NCBI GenBank assembly: GCA_025210485.1
Contig: JAOARN010000106.1
Coordinates: forward strand, 39,413 to 103,412
Source of the DNA: Marinifilaceae bacterium
GTDB lineage: Bacteria > Bacteroidota > Bacteroidia > Bacteroidales > Marinifilaceae
Length of the DNA: 64,000 nucleotides
Direction: 5' to 3'
Both the position numbers and the translations under genes were made by a program. The notes under the pieces were generated by a model that made no database searches, was not told the origin of the DNA, and saw only the letters and a program-made list of their open reading frames with translations. Position 1 is the first letter of the stretch; the number at the start of each line of letters is the position of its first letter. Below are positions 33,661 through 43,200 of the stretch, piece after piece.

Positions 33661-34953
33661 TTATATTGGAGTTTGATCTTCAGGGTAAAATAAATTAATA
33701 TCAACCCAATTCCTTGTTGTACGTTGAATCTGTTTTAATAATCGATTTAAATCATTTGTAAAATCAGATCCCCTCCATGTAGATTCGTTTGTGACAATTG
33801 AAAAACACATTTGGTCATTGTATTTTAATAGAGCAGAAGTGCCAGCAAGACTTCCACTGCGCCATCTTAAATTATTTACATTTCCGCTCCAACCAATAGG
33901 ATATGAACTAAATTTAGATTTATTAGTCATGTACTCGATTGATTTTCCCGATAAAATATCTTTAAAAGTATCATCGCCATCAATGGCTAAAGCAAATTTA
34001 ATTAATTCTGGAGTCGAAGCGACCCATCCACCTGCACCTCCTAGGCTTTCTATATCATTGCCTCCATTGCTTTTAGAAACAATTCTATTTGTTCCATTAC
34101 AAGCTGATACTTTGATGGCATTATCTTGCTCGTAATAATTGACTTCGTTCTTTAATTTATTGATTCGTTTATTTTTACCTAGGTGCATGTCAAATATTCC
34201 GCATGGGTGAAGAATGTAATTCTGAACATATGTTTCATAATCTGTATTAGTTATCTTTTCTATAACTTTTTCTAATATGACATATCCTAAATTTGAGTAG
34301 GATGAAGAGGTGCCAGGGCTAAAGTGTAATTTTTTACTTAACATGTATCTAATTATATCATCCGAGTTGATAGGGAGTTCCTGATTTAGCTTTCTTGAAA
34401 TAATAGTTGGAATAAACATAGGATCCCCATATCTATTACTATATCCAGAGCTATGCCTTAATAGATGTTCTACAGTTATATTATATGTTCTTTTATCTTT
34501 TATATTCTGAAATTCTGTTTGATTTAGAATTCCAAATTTACCAAAAACTTTATCTTCTAATTTTAAATATCCATCTTCATAAAGTTTCATAATGGCAACA
34601 GCAGTTATTAGTTTTGAAACACTTGCAATTCTAAAGATGTTGAATGCTTGCATTTCTGTTTTGTTCTCAGCATCTGAATATCCATATCCTTTTGAGAAAA
34701 CTAATTTTTTGTTTTTTGAGATAGATAAAGATAGTCCGCAAATCTCCCATCTATTCATGAATCTACTCACCAATTTGTCAATGTGATTATATTCTGGATA
34801 ATCAGACATATTATTGTAGAGTCTGTTAGAAACAGAGTTTAAGGCAAGATCAGTAGTTGGTTTTTCAGAACCTTTAGTTGAATATATTGTGTTTCTAGCA
34901 AATAAAATAAGGGAAAATAAAAGTATTATTCCTAGTGTGATTCTAAATTTCAT
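33661..34953 (-). CDS. Serine hydrolase, class C beta-lactamase/PBP fold
   Basis: This 430-residue protein has a signal peptide or N-terminal anchor (ITLGIILLFSLILFARNT). The SxxK motif is in IASVSKLITA and the YxN motif in SSYSNLGYVILE, with HLLRHSSGYSNR between them. The third motif is weaker, near WRSGSLAGTSALL. The family includes esterases, D-aminopeptidases and penicillin-binding proteins. Nothing in the sequence shows a lactamase role. It stands alone, with a good promoter 75 bases upstream. Confidence 0.85.
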   Translation of the reverse strand: MKFRITLGIILLFSLILFARNTIYSTKGSEKPTTDLALNSVSNRLYNNMSDYPEYNHIDKLVSRFMNRWEICGLSLSISKNKKLVFSKGYGYSDAENKTEMQAFNIFRIASVSKLITAVAIMKLYEDGYLKLEDKVFGKFGILNQTEFQNIKDKRTYNITVEHLLRHSSGYSNRYGDPMFIPTIISRKLNQELPINSDDIIRYMLSKKLHFSPGTSSSYSNLGYVILEKVIEKITNTDYETYVQNYILHPCGIFDMHLGKNKRINKLKNEVNYYEQDNAIKVSACNGTNRIVSKSNGGNDIESLGGAGGWVASTPELIKFALAIDGDDTFKDILSGKSIEYMTNKSKFSSYPIGWSGNVNNLRWRSGSLAGTSALLKYNDQMCFSIVTNESTWRGSDFTNDLNRLLKQIQRTTRNWVDINLFYPEDQTPI

Positions 34954-35026
34954 AATGTAAGGTTTTAGAAGAGTTTCAGAATAATTTATTTAAATAAAAG
35001 TTTTTTAAAGAACTCCTCAGCTAACA

Positions 35027-35058
35027 CAAAAATATATTGATTTTCAGTGATATTCAAA
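35027..35058 (-). promoter_or_regulatory. Promoter of the serine hydrolase gene
   Basis: On the minus strand TTTG (35058-35055) and TATTTTTG (35034-35027) are 20 bases apart, matching the Bacteroidota consensus. Transcription would start near 35021. Confidence 0.65.
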
Positions 35059-35264
35059 AAGATATTTAATCTTAATCATCATATTGTTATCTGTATTGAT
35101 TAAATTTTGTGTTTTCTGATATGTTAATAGTCGGATTATTAGCGCTTTATTTGTGTGAGTTTAAATTTTTAATATAGTTCAAATTTTATGTTTGTTAATA
35201 ACCAAATCTAAATTATAGTTAACTTTTATTAATTGTTATATGTTTCGAAATTCAATTTAGCTAA

Positions 35265-35305
35265 AAAAGATAAAAAGAATATATTAAACGAATTTAATTC
35301 GTTTA
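35265..35305 (-). terminator. Terminator after the Rpn-family gene
   Basis: TAAACGAAT (35285-35293) pairs with 35297-35305 around a three-base loop. On the minus strand it is followed by a T-rich stretch down to about 35265. The rest of the gap (34954-35373) shows no gene. Confidence 0.6.
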
Positions 35306-35373
35306 TATGCTGATAATATTTTATTATATAGAATATTAATCCTTTTAGGATCAGTGTCGTCAAATTAATTCTT

Positions 35374-36534
35374 TTACTTTTCAAGAATTTCTTCAATCTT
35401 TTTGATGCTAAGCATGGTGAGTTTTGATATTTTGTGAGTGGACAAACCCAATCTATGCATTTCATTAACACTATTAACTATTGATTGTTCTTTAATGATT
35501 AATGTTTTTTTATTCTCTTCAAGTTTCTTTTTGTTTTCTTCAATTTCCTTTTTGTTTTCTTGCAGTTCTTTCTTGCTTTTGTGTAGTTCCTTCTTGTTTT
35601 CTTGTAGTTCTTTCTTGTTTTCTTGCAGTTCTTTCTTGTTTTCTTGCAGTTCCTTTTTATTTTCTTGCAGTTCTTTCTTGTTTTCTTGTAGTTCTTTCTT
35701 GTTTTCTTGCAGTTTCTTTTTGCTTATATCAAGCTCTTTTTTCTTTTTTTTAATCTCTTTATGACTCTTTTCAATTTCTTCTTTCCCTTTTTCAAGCATC
35801 CTTCTCATTATCTGAAAATCTTGAAGTATCTCATCTTCAATATCCATATTTTTTCGAAGTTCAGGTTCTGATATGGCTTTTAATAATCTTCTGATGATAG
35901 GTTGGTATTTTGTATGATAGTCTGATTCTTTGATATTTATTAGATGATTATTTTCAGATAGGTTATCTTGATTAAAGATACTTAGTATTGTTTCGAGATT
36001 GTTTCTTTTATGTTTTTTCAGATATGGAATTTGTATTATGAAGCTATCGTGGGTTAAGCTTTCAATAAATTCTTCTTTTTTATTTAGTTTTGATCCTGTA
36101 ATTAAATCAATATAATCTCTTTGAACTTTTATTATTGGAGATTTCGTATTTGCAAGTTTATGACCTAAGAAATATATACTAAGTATAGGTAGGGCTTTTA
36201 GTTTAGATGAAGATTCTGTTTTCTTTATATTTTTTTTACTCATATATTGTTCACCTAAATATCTTCGGAATCTCATTATATCACTAGGTAATTTAGCTTT
36301 TTGAATTTCTATTATTATGATTTTTTCTTCATCGTTTTCATCAATAATTTTAGCTGCAAAGTCTAGATGCAAAACTGTAATATCCTTTTCTATTTCACTT
36401 CTATGTTCAGTTGGATTGAAGTCAAGTTTTTTTATTTCGAATCCTGTTATAGCTGAAAGAATAAGCTTAGCAACTTTTTCGTCATCTAGTAGATATTTGA
36501 ATACAACGTCGTATATTGGGTTTGCAACTTGCAT
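35374..36534 (-). CDS. Rpn-family PD-(D/E)XK nuclease/putative transposase with heptad-repeat tail
   Basis: This 386-residue protein has an N-terminal PD-(D/E)XK nuclease domain of the Rpn/recombination-promoting type: NPIYDVVFKYLLDDEKVAK, TVLHLDFAAKI with the catalytic Asp, and IIIIEIQKAKLPSDIMRFRRYL with the ExQK motif. Residues about 245-350 are a charged helix made of KKELQEN heptads, about ten copies, mostly identical. A short C-terminal domain (GLSTHKISKLTMLSIKKIEEIL) resembles a helix-turn-helix found at the end of such proteins. Related Rpn proteins in E. coli stimulate RecA-independent recombination and some act in phage defence. No transposon ends were seen. Confidence 0.85.
   Translation of the reverse strand: MQVANPIYDVVFKYLLDDEKVAKLILSAITGFEIKKLDFNPTEHRSEIEKDITVLHLDFAAKIIDENDEEKIIIIEIQKAKLPSDIMRFRRYLGEQYMSKKNIKKTESSSKLKALPILSIYFLGHKLANTKSPIIKVQRDYIDLITGSKLNKKEEFIESLTHDSFIIQIPYLKKHKRNNLETILSIFNQDNLSENNHLINIKESDYHTKYQPIIRRLLKAISEPELRKNMDIEDEILQDFQIMRRMLEKGKEEIEKSHKEIKKKKKELDISKKKLQENKKELQENKKELQENKKELQENKKELQENKKELQENKKELHKSKKELQENKKEIEENKKKLEENKKTLIIKEQSIVNSVNEMHRLGLSTHKISKLTMLSIKKIEEILEK
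35584..35709. repeat. Six tandem 21-bp coding repeats
   Basis: The unit (A/G-rich on the minus strand, GTTTTCTTG and TTCTTTC on the plus strand) is repeated six times with one to three changes per copy. It encodes QENKKEL heptads in the Rpn-family gene. Such repeats change number easily by slippage. Confidence 0.9.
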
Positions 36535-36635
36535 ATGTTTAAGATTTAGTTCAATATGCGAAATTAAACTTAATTTACTAGATATGCAATTTTGAATTTA
36601 CGGGATAAGGTCTGTGGGGGTATTGTCAAAGAAAT

Positions 36636-36672
36636 CAAAAAGTTAACATTTCAAAAAAATGTTAACTTTTTG
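36636..36672 (-). terminator. Terminator of the OmpL47-like gene
   Basis: A 16-bp perfect stem (CAAAAAGTTAACATTT with its complement at 36657-36672) has a five-base loop. The minus strand has a T-run in the second arm. Confidence 0.85.
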
Positions 36673-36680
36673 AATGTTCT

Positions 36681-38429
36681 TTATTTTTCAGCTACGATAA
36701 AAGATACTTCTTTTATTGATTCATTTCCTAGCTTGTCAAGTGCTTTTATATACACCTTGTGTGTTTTTGTAGTTTTGAACATTTCCATGTTAGATGGAGA
36801 GTTTGAACTCGAGTATGATTTTAACTGTCCATTATTGATTTTGTATAATATCTTTTTGGTTCCACAGCTTTTATCTGTTGCACCAAGATACATTTTCACA
36901 TAAGGAGGATAAACATTTAGCGTTTTACCATCAATGTTTTCGGTTCTAATCGGTTTGATACTAAAATTAACATAAATGGCAGGACCAATATTATCAACAA
37001 AAACTTCACTGTTTTTTAGTTCTTCTTTATTATTAACATTGTCATTTGCATAAAAGTGAACTTTGTGAAAACCATCCTTCTCAATATTAAATACATTGTT
37101 GTATTCTACTTCAGAGTTTTCGTCAATTTTGTAATTGATGTTTTTAACTCCAGAAGCTTTGTCATAAGAAAATAGTTTGACTTTTGTTAATTTATTAATA
37201 AATAAAGTATCTCTTGTGAAGAATTGAGGACCTAAATAGTCAATTCCTGAAATAGGAGTTGCATTATCGAGATATACAGTCTTAGACTTTAGTACGGACT
37301 TGTTCTTCACCTTGTCTGTAGAATTATAGTAAACAGTTTGTAAGCCTAATTTATCAATAAATTTGAATGGTTCAGAATATACTGTTTTTACATCGTTCAT
37401 TTTAAATCCATAATTTATAACTTCTACACCCGCTTGTTTGTCTTCTGCAATAAGTTCTAATTTACTTCTGTTTGAAACATAAGTGTATTTGGCTTTGTAT
37501 TGGTCTCCAATAATCTTGTGGTTTACTTTAGGAGCTGTATTATCTACTATAAAGCCTCCATCAATTTTACTTGCATCAAAAATTGATTTGTTTTTAACAA
37601 AGTCTGTTCCCCAATATTCAATTTTATGCTCACCACTTAGGATTTTTGATGCCGAAATTGGTCTATTATAAAGGTTTTCTGTTCCACCATCAATACTGTA
37701 TGTTATTTTTTGAACACCTGTTAGATTATCTGTTGCAGTTAAAATAATTTTGGTTCTCCCTGAAATATATTTACCTGATATTTCACCGTCAAATTTATGA
37801 TTTACAACAGGAGCTGTTAAGTCAGTTTGGAATTTCTTTTCTTTTTCATCTTCGTCATTTCCTACATTGTCTAAGGCATAATACTTAACAGTATATGGTT
37901 TTTCTTTATCGAAAATTTTCTCAGCTGAATATCCAGTGTAATCAGATCCATCAATACTGATAAATGTTTTTTCAACTCCAGATGTTTTATCTTTAGAGCT
38001 TAAGGTCATTTTTAAACCTTTACCATAATATACGATTCCGTTTTTGATATATTTGGGAGCGTTAAAAAATTTAGAGTATGTTGCAGGATTAAGACCGTCA
38101 GCGTATACCTCAAAAACCACATCTCCAACAGGCTGAACTATTTTTTTTGTTATTGGGTCAACCTTTGAAGGTGTTCTAACAGTATTTAAACCTTCAGTGT
38201 CAAAATAAAATGGATTTGCATACTTAGCAGTTGATTCACTTGTTAGTTTTTCTGCTTTGGATTTATCTGATGGGTCAGTCCCAAGAAATAAATACATTGG
38301 TTGATGTTTGTTTACATAAAGTTTACCTTCTGGGCTTCTGTACATCTTTTTTTTGTGCTCTGGCTTTGTTTGTGCCATTGCACCAATACATAGTAGCAAA
38401 GCTAATGTAGAAGTAAAAATCTTTTTCAT
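36681..38429 (-). CDS. Secreted OmpL47-type beta-sandwich repeat protein
   Basis: This 582-residue protein has a signal peptide ending in GAMAQ. About five repeats of 75-95 residues follow, each with the pattern ATD...SGV..I.YSID followed by GxHxIxY.a.DxxxN (for example ATDNLTGVQKITYSIDGG, and GLQTVYYNSTDKVKNKS). This matches OmpL47-like extracellular Ig-type domains. There is no catalytic domain, TonB-box or C-terminal sorting signal. The likely role is adhesive or structural at the surface, which is inference. The gene is alone, on the strand opposite to the fecR-susCD locus. Confidence 0.75.
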   Translation of the reverse strand: MKKIFTSTLALLLCIGAMAQTKPEHKKKMYRSPEGKLYVNKHQPMYLFLGTDPSDKSKAEKLTSESTAKYANPFYFDTEGLNTVRTPSKVDPITKKIVQPVGDVVFEVYADGLNPATYSKFFNAPKYIKNGIVYYGKGLKMTLSSKDKTSGVEKTFISIDGSDYTGYSAEKIFDKEKPYTVKYYALDNVGNDEDEKEKKFQTDLTAPVVNHKFDGEISGKYISGRTKIILTATDNLTGVQKITYSIDGGTENLYNRPISASKILSGEHKIEYWGTDFVKNKSIFDASKIDGGFIVDNTAPKVNHKIIGDQYKAKYTYVSNRSKLELIAEDKQAGVEVINYGFKMNDVKTVYSEPFKFIDKLGLQTVYYNSTDKVKNKSVLKSKTVYLDNATPISGIDYLGPQFFTRDTLFINKLTKVKLFSYDKASGVKNINYKIDENSEVEYNNVFNIEKDGFHKVHFYANDNVNNKEELKNSEVFVDNIGPAIYVNFSIKPIRTENIDGKTLNVYPPYVKMYLGATDKSCGTKKILYKINNGQLKSYSSSNSPSNMEMFKTTKTHKVYIKALDKLGNESIKEVSFIVAEK

Positions 38430-39034
38430 AAGCTAATTTAAATTTATCAGATTTAATAGTAAAATTCACTTTCGTTAAAGTGATAATGTAGTAGTCGTAT
38501 ATGACTATATTATTGTTCGTGTTGATTAATCATAATAGTCACATTAAATCATGGTTTAAAGAAAAATAATCCTTGTTAATTTTCCAAACTAAAATTTAAC
38601 TTATTTTAAATGTTTTTTTATTTATATTGTATTGGAAGGGGGCGTATTGACGGTGTTTGGTATTTAACAGAGTGATGTATAGTGTGTACTGAGAAACTGA
38701 ATTCGTTTTTTTATAACATAATTAAAGTAAAGGATTTTTGTGGAGATATTTGATGATAAATTATGAAAAATAAATTTTAAGGAACTATTATATGAGATTT
38801 AAGATAATGCTTTTATCAATAAATTATTTGATATCTGTAAAAAAAGACTTTTAGTCTGATTTTAATTTATTACTTGTTGTGTTTTTTAAGTTTTTGATAA
38901 ACAATAGTAAACGGTGTGAAATTCAAAGCAAATTAAGAAAAATTAAAAAAATATAATATTTCTTGTAATCCTTTTTTGAGTTTTCTAGTAATACTAATGT
39001 GAATTGCGATGACAATGACAATATAAATAGAAGT
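38430..39034. other. Intergenic gap upstream of fecR
   Basis: This 605-base AT-rich gap separates diverging genes. I see no sigma-factor gene or remnant, although an ECF sigma gene normally precedes fecR. A GTG at 38999 would extend FecR by 12 residues. Confidence 0.6.
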
Positions 39035-40174
39035 ATGAGAAAAAGTATATATAATCTAATTATAAAAAGTATTCTTGGAGAAGAAAGCCAAAGGGATAAT
39101 CAAATTTTATCAAAGTGGAAAAGGGATGAATCAAATTCTAGCTTGTATGATGATATTGTAAATCCTAAGAATATTAGAAAAGGTCTAGAGAGTTTAGATT
39201 ATTTTCAACAGAATTCTAGGCAAAAAGAATTTGATAAATATATTTCACATAGATCTTTTCTAACTTATTTTAGATACGCAGCAGCTTTTATTATTCCAAT
39301 AGGCTTAGGTTTGATATTTTATTTTGTAATAAATATTAGAACAGAAGAAGCTATCGTAGTTGAAAATAAATATGAGCCAGTTCAATCAGATATTAAGATA
39401 ATTGATAATAAAGGAACAGTATATAGTCTTTCGCAGAAGGATAGTCTTATAAGAACAAAAAATACAGAAATACTCCTCAAAAATAATCAACTTCTTTTTA
39501 AAAATATAAAGAACAATCAGTGTAATCAGCACGATTGTCATACTATAATCACACCGAAGGGAAAGATATATTCATTTTATCTTCCCGATAGCTCAAAGGT
39601 TTGGCTTAATGCTGAAACAAGCTTTAGTTACCCTACCAGTTTTACAGGGAAATCAAGAATAGTCAACTTGGAGGAAGGTGAAGCATATTTCGAAATTAAG
39701 AAAGATAAAACTAAGGCTTTTATTGTGAAATTTAATAAGCAACGAAAGGTAAAGGTTTTGGGAACACATTTTAATATAAAATCATATTCGGATTGTGAAA
39801 CTGATAATGTAACTCTTGTAGAAGGTCGTGTAGAAGTTTCTGATTCGTTTGGAAAGCTTAGAATTAAACCAAATCAGCAATTATCTTGGAAATCAAATGA
39901 AATGATTGTTCGAAAGATAAATGCTAATCAATTTATTCAATGGAGAGATAAGAAGTTAGTTTTTAGAGATGTTAGTTTGGAATCTATAATGATTGAATTG
40001 CAGCGATATTATGATGTGAAAGTTTTTTATCTCAATCAAGATGTTAAAAAATTAAGGTTTTCAATGAATATAAATCAAAGAGATTCATTTGTAAGAATCG
40101 TTGAAATGTTTGAATCAACTGATAAAATTAAATTCGACTTAAAAGAAAAAACTGTAATAGTTAGTAAAAAATAA
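39035..40174 (+). CDS. FecR-family anti-sigma factor
   Basis: This 379-residue inner-membrane protein has a short cytosolic N-terminal region, one membrane helix (about residues 79-99, YFRYAAAFIIPIGLGLIFYF) and a periplasmic part. The FecR domain includes TPKGKIYSFYLPDSSKVWLNAET and VKVLGTHFNIKSY. A C-terminal DUF4974 domain starts near LVFRDVSLESIMIELQRYYDVKV. In Bacteroidota such proteins hold an ECF sigma factor until the TonB receptor signals through its STN domain. The downstream SusC does have an STN domain. No sigma gene is present beside it. ATG 39035 is preferred to GTG 38999 on family length. Confidence 0.88.
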   Translation: MRKSIYNLIIKSILGEESQRDNQILSKWKRDESNSSLYDDIVNPKNIRKGLESLDYFQQNSRQKEFDKYISHRSFLTYFRYAAAFIIPIGLGLIFYFVINIRTEEAIVVENKYEPVQSDIKIIDNKGTVYSLSQKDSLIRTKNTEILLKNNQLLFKNIKNNQCNQHDCHTIITPKGKIYSFYLPDSSKVWLNAETSFSYPTSFTGKSRIVNLEEGEAYFEIKKDKTKAFIVKFNKQRKVKVLGTHFNIKSYSDCETDNVTLVEGRVEVSDSFGKLRIKPNQQLSWKSNEMIVRKINANQFIQWRDKKLVFRDVSLESIMIELQRYYDVKVFYLNQDVKKLRFSMNINQRDSFVRIVEMFESTDKIKFDLKEKTVIVSKK

Positions 40175-40177
40175 GCA

Positions 40178-40198
40178 CGAGATATTGGAAGTATCTCG
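40178..40198 (+). promoter_or_regulatory. Hairpin 1 between fecR and susC
   Basis: CGAGATA (40178-40184) pairs with TATCTCG (40192-40198) around a seven-base loop, four bases after the fecR stop. No T-run follows. Confidence 0.5.
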
Positions 40199-40216
40199 CA
40201 CCTAATTTAAATCTTG

Positions 40217-40240
40217 ACTTGGATGCCTTTTCATCCAAGT
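40217..40240 (+). promoter_or_regulatory. Hairpin 2 between fecR and susC
   Basis: ACTTGGATG (40217-40225) pairs with CATCCAAGT (40232-40240) around a six-base loop, 22 bases before the susC ATG. It is a candidate for adjusting expression of susC relative to fecR. Confidence 0.5.
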
Positions 40241-40262
40241 TTATAACCAAAAAACATAATTT

Positions 40263-43200
40263 ATGAAACAAAACCAAAGGCTATTTTCAGGATTGCGACC
40301 AGGAAATAGCAGATTCGGAAAAATGCTTCATTTAACTGTAATCACATTATTTTTATGTGGTCAGCTTAATGCTTCAGTTTTTCAAGAAAAAGGAAAAGTC
40401 AAAATTAATGAAAAAAGTATTGATTTACATGAATTAATATGGAAATTACAAGAAAAAACAGATTATGAATTTATTTTTAATGAAGCGGACCTTAAAGTTT
40501 ATAAAAATCTAGCGGTAAACGAAGAAGGAACTGTTAATGATATATTAGATAATTTGCTTGCGGATAAAAATTTGACATATAAATTAAGTGACGGAGTATA
40601 TGTAATCAAAAAAAAGCAACAAAAAGCATTACAGAAAAAACTTTATGAGATTAATATTAAAGTTGTTGATAAAGATAATATTGCAATTCCTGGAGCTTCT
40701 GTTGTAGTTAAAGGTTCTACAAAAGGAGGGGCTACAGATATCAACGGTAAATTAAACTTAACTGTTGAAAAACAGCCTAAATTTATTGTTGTTTCTTTTA
40801 TCGGTATGAAAACGAAGGAAGTAGCTTATGTTTCAAATAAGGAATTCACTGTAAAGTTAGAAGGGGATAACAAAACACTAACAGAAGTTATTGCAACGGG
40901 TTATGGTGTGGTAGATAGAAGAAAATCTTCTAGTGCAACTACAACTGTTGAGGCAAAAGATGTTCTAGAGGCAGGGGTTACCTCAATCGATAATATGCTA
41001 GAAGGCAAGGTGGCAGGTCTTGCAGTACTTGGAAATACTGGAACGCCCGGAGCTGCACCTAAAATCAGAATTCGTGGAGCTTCATCTATTTCTGGCAACC
41101 GTGAGCCTGTTTGGGTTGTAGATGGTGTTATATTAGAGGATCCTGTTAAACTAAATCCTCAAGATTTAAACAGTATGGATAATGTAAATCTTGTCGGAAA
41201 TGCAATTTCTGGAATAAATCCTGACGACATAAAATCCATTACTGTATTGAAAGATGCTTCTGCAACTGCATTATATGGTGTGCGTGCTGCTAATGGTGTT
41301 ATCATTGTAACGACAAAGAGCGGTGTGCGTGGCGCTCCAAGTTTTTCTTTCTCTACTAGTAATTCGTTAAAATTACGCCCAGATTATGATAATCTTAACC
41401 TGATGAATTCATCTGAGAGGATTGATTTGTCAGAAGAGATATTTAAGCGTGGCTTACATTTTTCTTTTGATCCAGGCAGAGTTGGGTATGAAGGAGCTTT
41501 GATGGATCTTTTTGATGGGAATATCAATCAAGAAGAATTTACGGATAGAGTTGAAAGAATGAAATCTGTTAATACAGATTGGTATGATTTGATGTTTGAA
41601 ACAGCTGTGTCAACAAAAAATAGTTTTTCTGTTAGCGGTGGTGATGACAAAGTAAGATATTATATGTCATTGGGATATGCTAAAGACAATTCTAATGAAA
41701 AAGGAAAAGGTCTTAAGGAATATACTATGAGATCCAATTTGAGTTTTAAGTTTAGTAATAAATTCGATATTGCTTTAAGAATGAATACTGCTAGAACTGA
41801 AAAAGAATATTCTCATAGTTCTATCAAACCATACAAATATGCTTATAATACATCGAGAGCTCTACCTGCTTTTAATGAGGATGGAACTCGTTATAGATAT
41901 TTGAAAAAGAGAGTGAAAAAGCATCCTATTTATTATAATGTTTTGGATGAATTAGATCATACTGGTAGGGAAGTTGACCTAAATAGAACAGATATTAATG
42001 CTAGTTTTAATTATAGACCATTTTCTAACTTTAAGCTGAATGCCTTAATTGGTATGTCTTCGCAAACAACTAAAGATTGTAGTTGGGCAGATGAGAAATC
42101 ATATTATGCCGCTATTCTTCGTGGATTAAATTATGATGATCCTTTTCCTGTAGGCGAAGACCTAGAAGATTTTAAGAAAACCACAGGTAGTAAGTTACCT
42201 TATGGAGGTATTATTAATACCGGTACTTATGATACTAAAACCTATTCTGGACGTTTGATGGGAGATTACCTGAAAACATTTAAGGATATTCATGAGCTTA
42301 GTTTGAAGTTTGGTACAGAAATTAGATCAACAGAATATACTGGCTTTAATGACAAAAGAGCTGGATACTTTAGAGAAAAAGGAAGAATTATAATGGATAT
42401 CGATCCAACTATATGGTTGGCATATGGAAAGCAAGTTGGAGAAGGAGTTTATAGTTCGAGTGAGACAAATAGTATTAATAATACGATTGGTTTTTTTGGT
42501 GCTTTCACCTATACTTTTAACCAGAAACTAACTGCCAATTTCAATATTAGAGCTGATGGAAGTAATAAATTTGGGCAAGATGAGAGGAATAAGTTTCTTC
42601 CTGTTTGGTCAGCCTCTGCTAGATATAATTTAAGTGAAGAAAGTATTTTTGATAATATAAAGTGGCTAAATCTTTTTGCTTTGAAAGCTTCATATGGAGT
42701 TCAAGGTAATGTACATCCTGATCAAACACCAAACTTAAACGTTCGAATTCACAAGTTAGATTCTAAATCGGGAGAAAATCAGAGCAAATTATCGAAATGG
42801 CCAAATCCTAATTTGCGTTGGGAAAAAACAATTTCGACTAACTATGGTTTTGAATTTTCTATTTTCGATGGTAGGATAGATGGTGACTTCGATTATTATT
42901 ATAAAAAAGGAGAAGATCAAATCGTATCAATGATGGTTCCAGTATCGAATGGAGCACGTTCTGTTTCGATGAACCAAGGAGATGTTGAAAACAAAGGATG
43001 GGAACTGACCATTAATTCTAAGATAATTGACAGTAAAGACTTTGGTTTAAGATTAGGATTTAATGCTTATTACAATGAAAATAAGGTTACAGCTTTTAAT
43101 CCTGATTTTGGAGAAGGTGGTCATAGTTCAATTTATTCGAATTATTACACGGGTGATATTATAAGTAAGGGAAAGGCTTTGAATAGTTTCTATAGCTATA

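Noticed and set aside
33661..34953. Beta-lactamase resistance gene
   Set aside because: The SxxK and YxN motifs fit the broad serine hydrolase family; nothing indicates beta-lactam hydrolysis.
35229..35471. Minus-strand 80-residue frame downstream of the Rpn gene
   Set aside because: It overlaps the end of the Rpn gene in another frame, contains the terminator hairpin and has no recognisable motif.
35584..35709. Regular tandem repeats that could suggest a CRISPR array
   Set aside because: The repeats have no spacers, have a 21-bp period and stay in frame with the Rpn-family gene.
35438..35764. Plus-strand frame rich in Ser, Cys and Phe
   Set aside because: It is the antisense of the heptad repeats and lies fully inside the Rpn-family gene.
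34954..36680. Complete transposon around the Rpn-family gene
   Set aside because: No terminal inverted repeats or target duplications were seen at either side.
38430..38998. Possible ECF sigma-factor gene or remnant before fecR
   Set aside because: No frame with sigma region 2 or 4 motifs is visible on either strand.
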